In this document: positions 1 through 9,033 of the stretch, in pieces
How the letters are laid out: each line of letters begins with the position of its first letter
How positions within the stretch are numbered: position 1 is the first letter of the stretch
Assembly: GCF_900215325.1 (NCBI RefSeq)
Contig: NZ_OCMS01000001.1
Span: forward strand, 992,001 to 1,056,000
Direction of reading: 5' to 3'
From: Fibrobacter sp. UWB16
Lineage (GTDB): Bacteria > Fibrobacterota > Fibrobacteria > Fibrobacterales > Fibrobacteraceae
Length of the DNA stretch: 64,000 nucleotides
The notes under the pieces: model-generated
Told to the model about the DNA's origin: nothing
Databases searched by the model: none
The model's input: only the letters and a program-made list of their open reading frames with translations
Made by a program: the position numbers and the translations under genes

Positions 1-503
1 AATTCCATGGAGTTGGACTTGGTCATGCCGATCACACCAGCCTTAGCAGCAGCGTAGTTGGCCTGGCCAGCCTGAGTTCTGATACCGTTCAAGCTTGCAA
101 TGTTCACGATGCTGCCTTTGCGGGCGCCCATCATCGTCCTGAGGACGGCTCTGGTGCAGAGGAACGTCGAGCGGAGGTCCGTTGCGATAACGTTATCGAA
201 ATCTTCGTCCTTCATGCGAAGTACGAGGCCGTCACGGGTGATGCCAGCGTTGTTCACGAGGCAGTCCACGCCACCCAGTGCGTCGATAGCTTGTTTGAAA
301 GCGTCCTTCACGGATTCGGAGTTGCTCACGTCGCATGCGAACGTGAACGTCTTGACACCGAATTCCTTGGCGATAGCTTCTGCCTGTTCCGGACAGCCAC
401 CACGGGAAATAAGAACAACGTCAGAGCCGCGAGCAGCGAGTTCTCTTGCAATGGCAAGACCGATACCACGAGATGCGCCAGTCACAATAGACTTCGTAGG
501 CAT
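1..503 (-). CDS. fabG: 3-oxoacyl-ACP reductase FabG, C-terminus cut by window edge
   Basis: NADPH-dependent reductase of the fatty-acid elongation cycle (short-chain dehydrogenase family, cytoplasm). The visible 167 residues start MPTKSIVTGASRGIG and contain the nucleotide-binding TGASRGIG motif, the NNAGITRD motif, a Ser in NIASLNG at the usual catalytic position, and the YAAAKAG active-site motif. These are the FabG hallmarks. The ATG is preceded by a strong AGGAGG about 9 nt upstream, so the start is secure. The rest of the gene lies beyond base 1. It lies downstream of yceD-rpmF-plsX on the same strand, where fab genes commonly sit, but a plus-strand gene separates them here. Confidence 0.93.
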   Translation of the reverse strand, partial: MPTKSIVTGASRGIGLAIARELAARGSDVVLISRGGCPEQAEAIAKEFGVKTFTFACDVSNSESVKDAFKQAIDALGGVDCLVNNAGITRDGLVLRMKDEDFDNVIATDLRSTFLCTRAVLRTMMGARKGSIVNIASLNGIRTQAGQANYAAAKAGVIGMTKSNSME

Positions 504-636
504 TATAAATTGACCTCCTGTATGACATTAAGTGTCATGGATGAATACAAATGATTTAAGCTTAGAATAGCCGTCACACCACCGGTGCCAGACGGTTCGT
601 CCAAAGCATATTTATTTGTTATTTAAGATAATAAAT

Positions 637-664
637 GAGACGAGAGACGAGAGACGAGAGACGA
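637..664. repeat. Four tandem copies of the 7-mer GAGACGA
   Basis: Four perfect GAGACGA units lie head to tail in the spacer between fabG and the 760-1251 gene, followed by a partial unit. The same word family recurs inside the coding sequence at 48342-48370, at 54224-54235 and, inverted, near 1318-1330. It is therefore a dispersed repeat and not a one-off. The remainder of the 504-759 spacer is AT-rich, with no gene visible. Confidence 0.85.
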
Positions 665-759
665 AAGAATGTAGGCAGTAAACAGTAGACAGTGGTTAGT
701 GGTTAGAGCATTCAATTTTCAAGAAACTATTCTTTTTTCTAAAATTTGTACGAGACTTC

Positions 760-1251
760 TTGAGGTTACTGATTTTGTTTTATTTGAGACAATTGCTACT
801 AATCATTTTCCTTTTACTAGGGAATACCTTCGCTGCAAATTTTGATGAACGTAAAATTGACCTACTTACAGATTCAACAACAATATATGAAAGACTGATT
901 GCTGAAGAAAAAAACGAAATATCTCCAGTGGGAGGAAGCCTAGCACTAGGTTTTGGAGGCGGATTGACCTTTATAGGAGGTATAGCTTTCTATAATGCAA
1001 TAACTTTTAAGAGCAACGAAGGATTTAACGGAGCCGCAATCATCGCTCCTTTAGCAGTCATTGGTATTCCATTGATGATTTACGGTATTTACGATATCTT
1101 TGCATCAAAAGCACACACTCGCAAACTAGAACAACTAGAACAACAATACGATCGCTATAAAAAGCGAAAGCAAACCGCACAAATTTTCATAGCTCCATTA
1201 ATAGGAGTTCTCTACCCACAAGCGGGTATCGGAATGCACGTAAGTTTTTAA
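760..1251 (+). CDS. Small membrane/exported protein of unknown function
   Basis: 163 residues, family not recognised. It begins with a hydrophobic stretch (residues about 9-25, LLLIIFLLLGNTFAA) that could be a signal peptide ending near NTFAA. Two further hydrophobic, glycine-rich segments follow (about residues 61-83 and 96-117). A basic, Gln-rich helix (KLEQLEQQYDRYKKRKQ) precedes a last hydrophobic segment that ends the protein in phenylalanine. The only usable start is TTG at 760, with no clear Shine-Dalgarno, so the N-terminus is uncertain. The gene sits alone on the plus strand between plsX and fabG and is more AT-rich than its neighbours, which suggests late arrival. Expression is unproven. 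Confidence 0.55.
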   Translation: MRLLILFYLRQLLLIIFLLLGNTFAANFDERKIDLLTDSTTIYERLIAEEKNEISPVGGSLALGFGGGLTFIGGIAFYNAITFKSNEGFNGAAIIAPLAVIGIPLMIYGIYDIFASKAHTRKLEQLEQQYDRYKKRKQTAQIFIAPLIGVLYPQAGIGMHVSF

Positions 1252-1275
1252 GCACCCTAAATCCCCCATACCTTT

Positions 1276-1305
1276 ACTGGATCCTTCACTACGTTCAGGA
1301 TGACA
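1276..1305. repeat. Dispersed GGATCC-containing repeat, intergenic copy
   Basis: The segment contains CTGGATCCTTCACTACG followed by TTCAGGATGACA. It is the inverted form of a unit also found at 28918-28992, 34772-34840, 39442-39487 and 54731-54762. Here it lies in the spacer downstream of plsX, harming no gene. Confidence 0.8.
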
Positions 1306-1333
1306 GTGCTAAATCTCTACTCTCTCGTCTGTA

Positions 1334-1371
1334 GGACCGCAGGTCCGTTCTTTCGTCTAAAAAGAAACGGA
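1334..1371. other. Overlapping short hairpins between plsX and the 760-1251 gene
   Basis: GGACC-GCA-GGTCC (1334-1346) is a perfect small hairpin. An overlapping longer stem pairs TCCGTTCTTT with AAAGAAACGGA (1344-1371). These could terminate the convergent transcripts of plsX and the plus-strand gene, but no clean U-tract follows. Confidence 0.4.
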
Positions 1372-1426
1372 CCTAGCGTTCACTAGATCCGTCTAATTGC
1401 AACTAAAGTCTTAATGCAGACAAAAG

Positions 1427-2410
1427 CTATGCTTTAGGAGCTTCCTCGGACTTGATTGCAGCGAGGCGAGCGTTGACCTTATTGGCAACGTCGGCTTCGG
1501 CATACTTGGCAGCCACTTCAACAGCCTTTTCGATAGCGAGAGCGTCGGAACGACCGTGAGCGATGATGCCAATACCATTGAGGCCAAGCAACAAGGCGCC
1601 ACCCGTAGCGCGATAGTCCCACATTTCGGCAAAGCGCTTGCCAGCCGGAGTGTCGATTGTGCCGAACATTTCCTGGTGCATTTCGAAGAAGCCTTCCAGG
1701 AGCTTGAGCACAACGTTACCCGTATAGCCAGAAGTCGCAACAACGTCGGCCTTACCTGCGATGAGGTCGCGGCCTTCGATGTTACCCATAAAGTTAACCG
1801 GGGCGGACTTGAGGAGCTGGTATGTTTCCTGGAGAACCGCCGGGCCCTTGTGTTCTTCTTCGCCCATGTTCAAGAGGCCAACCTTCGGATTTTCGATTCC
1901 GAGGTAAGCTTCGGCGAATGCAGAACCTGCAATGGCAAAGTCAACGAGAGTGGAAGCACGTTCATCAACGTTTGCACCGCCATCGACCAACACAATGCGG
2001 CGATCCTTTGTCGGAAGTGCAACCCCGATAGGCGGACGGGAGAACTCGTCGCAAGTCTTACCGAGGATCATGAGGCAGCTAGCCATCATAGCGCCAGAGT
2101 TACCGGCACTGACAGAAGCGTCCACAAGACCTTTCTTCTGCAAGGCAACGCAAGTCACCAAGCCAGAATGTTGCTTCTTCTTGACCACCATGACAGGATG
2201 TTCATCCATAGCCACAGGATCCGGAGCATCAACTACGGAAATCTGATTGCCGGTGTAACCAAGCTTCTCGAGAGAAGCCTTGACCTCGGCCTCCGGTCCG
2301 CAGAGAACCACATGAATATTGGGGTTTTTCTTGACTGCGCTAACGGCGCCTTCAATGCAAACACTCGGGGCGTAATCGCCACCCATGGCATCCAGTGCAA
2401 CTTTGATCAC
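1427..2410 (-). CDS. plsX: Phosphate acyltransferase PlsX
   Basis: Makes acyl-phosphate from acyl-ACP, the first step feeding PlsY in glycerophospholipid synthesis (peripheral membrane enzyme). 327 residues is the normal family length. The N-terminus MIKVALDAMGGDYAP is the PlsX signature, and GANVDERASTLVDFA and ATGGALLLGLNG are further typical segments. The start codon is GTG at 2410 with an excellent GGAGGAA 6 nt upstream. It lies 14 nt downstream of rpmF in the widespread yceD-rpmF-plsX order, presumably co-transcribed from the promoter upstream of yceD. Confidence 0.96.
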   Translation of the reverse strand: MIKVALDAMGGDYAPSVCIEGAVSAVKKNPNIHVVLCGPEAEVKASLEKLGYTGNQISVVDAPDPVAMDEHPVMVVKKKQHSGLVTCVALQKKGLVDASVSAGNSGAMMASCLMILGKTCDEFSRPPIGVALPTKDRRIVLVDGGANVDERASTLVDFAIAGSAFAEAYLGIENPKVGLLNMGEEEHKGPAVLQETYQLLKSAPVNFMGNIEGRDLIAGKADVVATSGYTGNVVLKLLEGFFEMHQEMFGTIDTPAGKRFAEMWDYRATGGALLLGLNGIGIIAHGRSDALAIEKAVEVAAKYAEADVANKVNARLAAIKSEEAPKA

Positions 2411-2424
2411 GGATTCCTCCTAGA

Positions 2425-2613
2425 TTAAGCTTCGGCACCCTTCATGTCAACAACTTCCACACCGTTGTAGAAGCCGCAAACCGGGCACACGCGATGCGGA
2501 CGCTTCACGGAACCGCAATGATCGCAGGTAGCCATAGCCGGCACTTCCATCTTCCAGTGGGTGCGGCGCTTGTCACGACGAGCGGTCGAAGTTTTTCTCT
2601 TAGGTACTGCCAT
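2425..2613 (-). CDS. rpmF: 50S ribosomal protein L32
   Basis: Large-subunit ribosomal protein. 62 residues, with the canonical start [17 protein letters not shown] and a zinc-binding pair of CxxC motifs (CDHCG and CPVCG), i.e. the C+ form of L32. The ATG sits two bases after the yceD stop, and the AGGAGT Shine-Dalgarno is built from the last codons of yceD, so translation is coupled. The family is short and well conserved, so the call is secure. Confidence 0.97.
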   Translation of the reverse strand: MAVPKRKTSTARRDKRRTHWKMEVPAMATCDHCGSVKRPHRVCPVCGFYNGVEVVDMKGAEA

Positions 2614-2615
2614 TT

Positions 2616-3143
2616 TTAACTCCTGTTTTCCATTTTGCTCTTAAGAGCTTTGAGTTTTTCCCAGCGTGGGTCGAGCGGCTTTTCAGCATCGGCTCCATCG
2701 CCAGCTTGATTGTTTGTTACAAAGATAAAATCTTCGTCAGGATTTTTCACGGGCGCAATGGGTTCCTGTAGGGTCACCAGCTGTCGGACGCACTCGGAAA
2801 CATCTACGAAGTCCTGTGTCTGCGGAATCGTGTAGGCGAAAACATCATCGTCGTCGTCATGAAGTTCCTGTGCAGCGCATGCTCCGCGTTCCACCTCGAC
2901 AACAATCTCGGTTTCGAACGGACGGTCAAAAAGATCCAGGCTGCGGACACAAGTGAGTGTTTGCACTCCAGAGATAGTACCGGTCACAAGGCACTTGCCG
3001 TTGCCTTCGGGGCTAACCAGCACCTCGGCTACCAGATCGCCCTTGAGGTGCAGTTCGTCGAAGATTTCAGGAGCGTCGGCATGGGACCAGACCACTCGTT
3101 GGTCTTCGGAATCAGTAAGTTTTTGTGCGATATTTATTCTCAA
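2616..3143 (-). CDS. yceD: YceD/DUF177 family protein
   Basis: 175 residues. Homologues in other bacteria and plastids are linked to 23S rRNA or ribosome maturation. The conserved C-x-R-S-L segment is seen as [15 protein letters not shown], followed by an acidic stretch (DDDDDVFAY) and the conserved [16 protein letters not shown] segment. The only reasonable start is TTG at 3143, with no Shine-Dalgarno. A good promoter lies so close upstream that the leader would be only a few bases. It is the first gene of the yceD-rpmF-plsX operon. Confidence 0.85.
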   Translation of the reverse strand: MRINIAQKLTDSEDQRVVWSHADAPEIFDELHLKGDLVAEVLVSPEGNGKCLVTGTISGVQTLTCVRSLDLFDRPFETEIVVEVERGACAAQELHDDDDDVFAYTIPQTQDFVDVSECVRQLVTLQEPIAPVKNPDEDFIFVTNNQAGDGADAEKPLDPRWEKLKALKSKMENRS

Positions 3144-3152
3144 AGTGGCACA

Positions 3153-3181
3153 AATGTAGTAAAATGGGAAAAAGGGGTCAA
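3153..3181 (-). promoter_or_regulatory. Promoter for yceD-rpmF-plsX
   Basis: On the minus strand TTGACC (3181-3176) is separated by exactly 17 bases from TACATT (3158-3153). The yceD TTG start follows 9 bases later, so the 5' leader would be almost absent. Confidence 0.65.
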
Positions 3182-3189
3182 GTTATTTC

Positions 3190-3215
3190 GGAATTAGGAG
3201 CCGGAATTAAGAGCC
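3190..3215. repeat. Tandem 13-bp repeat
   Basis: GGAATTAGGAGCC is followed directly by GGAATTAAGAGCC (12 of 13 identical), in the divergent spacer between yceD and the fibro-slime gene. Function unknown. Confidence 0.75.
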
Positions 3216-3337
3216 GGTTCACTATTCCACGATGGATGATGGCAAAACCTGATTCTTCGGGCGAAAGGAAATTAAAGATATATATTGACAGAAACTAGCA
3301 GTGGGAGCAAACGCAGATTTTCTGCAGGGGTATATGG

Positions 3338-6300
3338 ATGTGGTATCAAGGTTTTCTGAAAAAAGCCCTTTTTTCGGCTCTTTTATCGTTCGCAGTCGGC
3401 GCTGTGTACGCCGCAAACGGCAGTTCTTCTATATATAAAGATAGAAGCTCGACAAGTTTCACCAAAACCAGCAAAAAGGTCGTTAGATTCCTGACGCCCT
3501 GGACAAACACATCCGCCATTCTTTACGTCAATGGCGATTCGGCAGCCGTAATGCACAAGATTGACAATTACTGCGGCTGGTTCGAAGCCAAAGCGGACTA
3601 TTCCAACAGCGGATTGTCCGTATCGTTCAAGCAAACCATCGGCAACAAGTATTACGGCGCAGAAGGCGTCGTCAACAGCAAAGTCGATATCGGAAGCGAA
3701 ATTTCGCTCGACAGCGTCGCCGCCCTCGCCGACACCATCTGGGTCCGCAGCTATCAATGGGACGCACCACAGCTCTTTACGCAATACCCCGGCGTTCTTG
3801 GCGATTGCCCCACCAAAAAGCTGCCCGTCATGATGTTTGACTGGTACGACGGCAGCTATAAGAATGTAGCCAAATACCACCCCGAAACGCGAAGTGCAGC
3901 ACTTGGCGGCACAACTGTCCGCGGCGGAACCGGAATCAGCTCCGATTTCGGCGGCGACAACGTTCACTTATGCTGGCCTACCGTACCCGCCGCAGGGCAA
4001 AAAGGCGAAGAGTACGAAGGTTTTGACTACAGAACAGAATACGCCCCGAGTATCGGAAAGTCGATTCAGGGCATGGTGGAAAGCACCTTGGGCCCCAACG
4101 GAGTCCCCGTTCGCAACGAATCCTTCGATTGGGCAGGAAGCTGCCGCAATGCGGAATATTTAAACCATTGGTTTATCCCCGAAACGCTGGTGGTGAAAAA
4201 CGGAATATCCTATACCAACGCAGCATGCAGGGATTTGACTCTTATTTTGGACGACGATGGCATTTGGCGAGGCCAGATGGACATGCAGGCCGATAGCTCG
4301 ACTGGCGAAAAACTGGGCGGAATGTTCTTGTTAGACGACTTCCAATATCTGGACAGCGCAAAGACTATCCCCAACCCGCATTACGATTCAATCCCCAACA
4401 ATGACGCTGGCGACGGAACATACCATAACTACGGTATATCCATGAAGGTCCAGGCAAAATTTGAATATGTAAGGGGCCAGTATTTTGAATTCTTGGGTGA
4501 CGACGATGTTTGGGTATTCATCAACAATAAATTAGTGGTTGATATTGGCGGTGTACATGACCGTCGAAACGGTGCCGTAGACTTGGATACCTTAGGGCTT
4601 GTTGAAGGCAAAGAATATACATTCCATATTTTCTATACCGAACGCTACAAGTACCAAGGCAACTTCAAAATGCGCACTTCGATGGACTTGAAGACCGAAG
4701 CAAGCTTGATCTTGGTTTCGGATATTCGAGATAACATCAAGAATTACGACATTTGGCAAGCGAACAAGAAGGAAGCCCTTTCTTGCGATTTCTCGGCGAA
4801 CGCGCTGATGGACACCACCGGCGGACATTCGACATATAAACTCTCTGGAGGCTCCCTTGCGGAACCTGAAAATCTCAATATTGGCGTTTGGTACGAAGGC
4901 ATCAACATTACAAGCGATACGACATTCTCTATCGATTCTGCCGCCATCGCCGAACATTACGCTTTGAGCCCCGGACACTACTTTATCGAAATCACGCTCA
5001 AGTCCGACCCCTCGCAGACGCAGAAGGTAGAATTCGTCGTTCCGCCCTATTCCATTCCGAGCATCGCATTTGCCGATTCCAGCTGGAAGATTCTCGGCAA
5101 CGAAGTTTCGGGCGACACATTGCAAATTGGCAAGTTGGCCTACGAAATATACCCGGTGCATATTTCGTTCCTTGAAGAATGGGCTCAAGTCAACAATTAC
5201 AACAAGAAAGTCAACTTGACCGTTTCGGATACATTGATTGACATTCTCGATGCAAGCGGCAGCAAGATTTCTACCGTCTCGCTCGATTCCGATGGACACG
5301 CCACTTTCTACCTACGCGCCAATGGCGAAGTTTCTAACGCCACGCTCACCGCACAAGGCGCTGCGGCAACTGCATCTCATTGGGTCAATCTCAAATTCGA
5401 ATTACCTCCGATTCCGCAAGTCGTTGCAGCCAAGATTTTCGACAGAAACGGCGATGGACGAGGCGATAGTCTGCATGTAAAATTCGACAGAGTCGTCGGC
5501 GCTGGCAGCACCCTTGACTCCTTGCAATTCAAGTTCGGTGAGAACTTCCCCGTATATGGCGCAAGCCGTATCGTCGTCAACGGCGACGAAGTCATTGTGA
5601 CGTCCAATGCGAATTGCGCACCGGAAACCGCTTGTGGCTTTGGCAGCAAGCAGTTTACAGGCGGTGAATCCGAAATCTATACAGGTTCCATGACAACATG
5701 GTTCACCTATGTCGACTCGGATCGCAAAAGCTACCATTTCCAGATTGCAAACACCCCCGTCGAAGACCACATCGGCCCCATCATTCTTGCTGCCGAAAGC
5801 CAGAAGAACAATAGCGGAGGACGCCTGTTAAGCCTCACGTTCAGTGAAGCAATTTCGGACAGCACAAGGGCTTATTATGCCAGCATGTTTGAATTCACAT
5901 GCAACAGGAATGGTACAAGCACCACTCCGGATAGTCCGATTACGGCTCTTGGGCATGGCAGCACCATGACTCTTGTTTACGCCGCATCCATAAACGACGA
6001 TGCCATCCCGACGAGCGGCGACCTCATCCGCTTTGCGCCAGAATGGAACCTGACATGTGCCCGCGACTTGTCCAATAACGCCCCGCATTTGAACAACCCC
6101 TGGGTTTTCATCACGGGTGAGCAGAGCCTTTCTGTCGAAAGCCCCAACTTGGTGACGATTTCTGCCGAGAACCCCATTATTGCAAATACAAAGACGACCC
6201 AGCCAATTTTAATTACGGACAATTCTTTAACGGCTCAACAAATCGGCGATTCGCTTGGCGTACAGGGTAACTTGATTGATTTCGACATCTATAAAGTCAT

Positions 6301-7087
6301 TCAGGAAGAAACCCAAAAGGAAATTTCTGCATTGGACGCCTACTTCGACAAGCTCATTGTCGAAGCCGAAGACGATACGGTCTACAGTACTTCTACAATA
6401 AGCGAAGCTGAGGCTTTAAAGCAGCTCTTTGACGACATCGCAAGCGGTATCGTTACAGAATCCTACGGCATTAGCGCAACCGTCATCGAAGCGGTCCAAA
6501 CAGGAGCGCTGACTTCCGAGAATTACAAGAGCAGCAGCCTCTTGACCGCGCTTGACATTGCCGCCATCGACAACTTGAAGCAGAAAAACATTGACGAAAG
6601 CCGTCAAACGAACATGACGATTATCCCTGCTTCGAATGTTACGACGAGCGACATATTCGCCGCAATCATTAGCGGAGCCATCTCGGAAAGCGATCTTTTG
6701 AGCGCCGGTATCAGCAAGGATGTCATCAGTGCCATCAAGGACGGAACGATTACGGCCGACAACATCTCTAGCTACAGAACGGCAGAACAAACGCTGATGA
6801 GCGCAGACCAGGTCACCCTTGCGTACACGACAAGATATTACAGCCATCTTGGACATTACATTGACAAGTCCTCTGGCACAATATCTTGCAGCACAGCTGA
6901 GGTCTACGGTGAAGGTGGCTGCGCCGCCAACAAGGGAAGGCTATTCCTCGCTTGGAACATGCGCAGTAAAAGCGGTAGGCTTGTCGGAACGGGCGTCTAT
7001 ATCGCAAGGCTCCACATCAAGCTCTATGTTGCCGGTCAAAAGAAAATGGACATGACGATGGACAAGTCCTGGGGCGTACGCCGATAA
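3338..7087 (+). CDS. Secreted fibro-slime domain protein (1249 aa)
   Basis: Large exported surface protein. A signal peptide (about residues 1-25, ending AVGAVYAA) is followed by a long N-terminal region and then the fibro-slime domain around residues 380-450. Its hallmark is GDDDVWVFINNKLVVDIGG, a PA14-like beta fold found in Fibrobacter surface slime and adhesion proteins. Beta-rich Ig-like segments follow (VAAKIFDRNGDGRGDSL begins one). Residues about 1025-1145 hold an alpha-helical region with a repeated GAIS/GTIT-type motif. The last 60 residues (GRLVGTGVYIARLHIKL, then SWGVRR) match the end of the other fibro-slime protein at 40363-45213, so they are a shared C-terminal module. ATG at 3338 has AGGGG 8 nt upstream. 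The exact ligand is unknown; its position before pectinase genes is suggestive only. Confidence 0.88.
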   Translation: MWYQGFLKKALFSALLSFAVGAVYAANGSSSIYKDRSSTSFTKTSKKVVRFLTPWTNTSAILYVNGDSAAVMHKIDNYCGWFEAKADYSNSGLSVSFKQTIGNKYYGAEGVVNSKVDIGSEISLDSVAALADTIWVRSYQWDAPQLFTQYPGVLGDCPTKKLPVMMFDWYDGSYKNVAKYHPETRSAALGGTTVRGGTGISSDFGGDNVHLCWPTVPAAGQKGEEYEGFDYRTEYAPSIGKSIQGMVESTLGPNGVPVRNESFDWAGSCRNAEYLNHWFIPETLVVKNGISYTNAACRDLTLILDDDGIWRGQMDMQADSSTGEKLGGMFLLDDFQYLDSAKTIPNPHYDSIPNNDAGDGTYHNYGISMKVQAKFEYVRGQYFEFLGDDDVWVFINNKLVVDIGGVHDRRNGAVDLDTLGLVEGKEYTFHIFYTERYKYQGNFKMRTSMDLKTEASLILVSDIRDNIKNYDIWQANKKEALSCDFSANALMDTTGGHSTYKLSGGSLAEPENLNIGVWYEGINITSDTTFSIDSAAIAEHYALSPGHYFIEITLKSDPSQTQKVEFVVPPYSIPSIAFADSSWKILGNEVSGDTLQIGKLAYEIYPVHISFLEEWAQVNNYNKKVNLTVSDTLIDILDASGSKISTVSLDSDGHATFYLRANGEVSNATLTAQGAAATASHWVNLKFELPPIPQVVAAKIFDRNGDGRGDSLHVKFDRVVGAGSTLDSLQFKFGENFPVYGASRIVVNGDEVIVTSNANCAPETACGFGSKQFTGGESEIYTGSMTTWFTYVDSDRKSYHFQIANTPVEDHIGPIILAAESQKNNSGGRLLSLTFSEAISDSTRAYYASMFEFTCNRNGTSTTPDSPITALGHGSTMTLVYAASINDDAIPTSGDLIRFAPEWNLTCARDLSNNAPHLNNPWVFITGEQSLSVESPNLVTISAENPIIANTKTTQPILITDNSLTAQQIGDSLGVQGNLIDFDIYKVIQEETQKEISALDAYFDKLIVEAEDDTVYSTSTISEAEALKQLFDDIASGIVTESYGISATVIEAVQTGALTSENYKSSSLLTALDIAAIDNLKQKNIDESRQTNMTIIPASNVTTSDIFAAIISGAISESDLLSAGISKDVISAIKDGTITADNISSYRTAEQTLMSADQVTLAYTTRYYSHLGHYIDKSSGTISCSTAEVYGEGGCAANKGRLFLAWNMRSKSGRLVGTGVYIARLHIKLYVAGQKKMDMTMDKSWGVRR

Positions 7088-7177
7088 ACACTTGAAGTTT
7101 TCGCCCCGGTGTCCACAGACAACGCTTTATTTTAACCAATCTTGCTTTTTCCAAAATAGAATGTAATTTAAACACAT

Positions 7178-7199
7178 CGAGGCCTCTGCAGGGGCCTCG
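7178..7199 (+). terminator. Strong hairpin between the fibro-slime gene and the pectate lyase
   Basis: CGAGGCC and GGCCTCG pair around an 8-base loop, 90 bases after the fibro-slime stop. No U-tract follows; AAAAGG and the lyase start come directly after it. It could terminate the upstream transcript or be a 5' leader structure that shields or sets the lyase mRNA end. Confidence 0.5.
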
Positions 7200-7211
7200 A
7201 AAAGGTTGTTT

Positions 7212-8969
7212 ATGGGATATTTTTGGAATTTTAGGCGAAATTTCGCGGTTTCGGCGCTCTGTTTATCGTTTTGGTGTATAGAAGCTAGCGCCGAGCCGCT
7301 CGCGTTTCCTGAAGCGCTGGGATTTGGCGCAAACGTTACGGGTGGCCGCGCGGGTACCGTTTACCACGTAACAAACTTGAACGATGACGGCGCAGGCTCA
7401 TTCCGCGATGCAGTCAGTCAAGGGAACCGCATTGTCGTTTTTGACGTTGGCGGCATCATCAATATCAAAACTGCCGTTTCGATCAAGTCGAACATCACTA
7501 TTGCCGGGCAGACAGCCCCAGGCGAAGGTATCGCCATTCACGGCGGAAAACTTTCGACAGGCAAGCAGAGCAATATCATCATCCGTTACTTGCGCATCCG
7601 TCCGGGCGAAAATACGGCGAGCACCAAAGACGACGCGCTCAACCTCTACGATGCCAAAAACGTCATTGTGGACCATTGCTCGGTAGAACTTGCTCCGTGG
7701 AATAACTTCGGAGGCTCTTCGGACAACGCAGATTACCGTGTCACTGGCATCACTGTGCAGAATTCGCTCATTGCAAACCCGATTGGCCAGCAGTTCGGCG
7801 CCCACATCGAATCCATTGACGGTACTTGGGCGTGGTACTACAACGCCTTCGTGAATACGCACAACAGAAACCCGCTCGACAAGATTAACGACATTTTCGT
7901 CAACAACATCCTTTACAACTTCGAAGCGGGCTACACGACACACACTAGTGCAAAATTCAAGCACGACATCGTGAACAACTACTTTGTCTATGGTCCAGAA
8001 GGCAAAAACGAGTGGTTTCAGGTCGATAAAAACCAGAGCATTTACGCAAACGGAAACCTAATCGACAAGAACCGCGACGGAGTGCTCAATGGCGGGCCAA
8101 CAAGCATTTATTACTACCAGGGACCTGGCGAAGAACTGAAAAATCCGTGGAACGAGCTCACGACAAAAGGACCGATGCTGAGTGCGGCAAGCGCCTGGCG
8201 CTACGTGACCTCGCAAAGTGGCGTCCTCCCCTACGACGACATTGATTCGCTTATCTGGCACCAGGTCGGCACGCTCGGCAAGGAAGGCGCGCTCGTAAAA
8301 TCCGTAGGCGCTATGGGCCTCAAAACAAACAACGGCTGGGGTGAAGTCATCGCCGAGAAAGCAGCCACAGATAGCGACAAAGACGGCATGCCGGACTACT
8401 TCGAAGAAGCAATGGGCTATGACACCGCAAAAGACGACGCCATGACCAAGGAAGACGACGGCTATGTGCGCATTGAAAAGTACATCAACTGGCTCGGCGC
8501 GATGCACGCACAAATGGCTGGCAACGGGACGCTCGATTTTGACTTGCGCACAATCACGCGTGGGTTCCAGGAAGTAAAGCCGTCTTACACCGTATCGGCT
8601 GCAGAAAACGGCTCGGTTGAATTACAGAAAGACGGCTATACCGCCCGATTCACTCCTGACAAAGATTTCAAGGGACTCGCCTCGTTCAAGTACACGGTCA
8701 AAGGGAACGACAACACCGAATACACGGGCCGCGTAGAAATACTCGTCGAAAAGTCCGCAAACGCAAGCGAGCCGCCGGAACAGCCGCGAGACTCCAGCGA
8801 AACTGCGCGAGACTCTAGCAAAACGGCGCAAGAATCCACAACGGCAATTCGAGATGTTTTCCGAGATGCGCGCACAATCCGCAACGCGCCTCAAACGCAC
8901 AAAAATTCGTTCCACGATCTGAAAGGCCGCCGATTCGAAAAGCAAATTCCGTACAGGGTAATGTTTTAA
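7212..8969 (+). CDS. Secreted pectate lyase, PL1-type parallel beta-helix
   Basis: Cleaves de-esterified homogalacturonan by beta-elimination outside the cell. 585 residues: signal peptide (ending IEASA), then LGFGANVTGGRAGTVYHVTNLNDDGAGSF-like N-terminal beta-helix turns, TIAGQTAPGEG and IIIRYLRIRPG rungs, and the DHCSVELAPWNN segment, all typical of bacterial PL1-like lyases. A Ca-binding-like stretch (DSDKDGMPDYFEE) follows, then an Ig-like domain, a low-complexity RDSSETARDSSKTA linker and the tail FHDLKGRRFEKQIPYRVMF. ATG at 7212 is chosen because AAAGG lies 6 nt upstream; a TTG at 7206 would overlap that site. The tail is nearly identical to that of the lyase at 16496-19156. A terminator follows. 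Confidence 0.87.
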   Translation: MGYFWNFRRNFAVSALCLSFWCIEASAEPLAFPEALGFGANVTGGRAGTVYHVTNLNDDGAGSFRDAVSQGNRIVVFDVGGIINIKTAVSIKSNITIAGQTAPGEGIAIHGGKLSTGKQSNIIIRYLRIRPGENTASTKDDALNLYDAKNVIVDHCSVELAPWNNFGGSSDNADYRVTGITVQNSLIANPIGQQFGAHIESIDGTWAWYYNAFVNTHNRNPLDKINDIFVNNILYNFEAGYTTHTSAKFKHDIVNNYFVYGPEGKNEWFQVDKNQSIYANGNLIDKNRDGVLNGGPTSIYYYQGPGEELKNPWNELTTKGPMLSAASAWRYVTSQSGVLPYDDIDSLIWHQVGTLGKEGALVKSVGAMGLKTNNGWGEVIAEKAATDSDKDGMPDYFEEAMGYDTAKDDAMTKEDDGYVRIEKYINWLGAMHAQMAGNGTLDFDLRTITRGFQEVKPSYTVSAAENGSVELQKDGYTARFTPDKDFKGLASFKYTVKGNDNTEYTGRVEILVEKSANASEPPEQPRDSSETARDSSKTAQESTTAIRDVFRDARTIRNAPQTHKNSFHDLKGRRFEKQIPYRVMF

Positions 8970-9000
8970 TTCTAATCATTCTCATCGAACCCAAAATCAA

Positions 9001-9031
9001 AGCACCTCGGGAAATACCGGGGTGCTTTTTA
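9001..9031 (+). terminator. Rho-independent terminator after the pectate lyase gene
   Basis: AGCACCTCGG pairs with CCGGGGTGCT around a 6-base loop and is followed by a run of T. It ends the 7212-8969 transcript. Its sequence and the bases after it are echoed at 14024-14090. Confidence 0.85.
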
Positions 9032-9033
9032 TT

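Noticed and set aside
637-664. CRISPR-like array
   Set aside because: 7-bp units without spacers; a simple tandem repeat.
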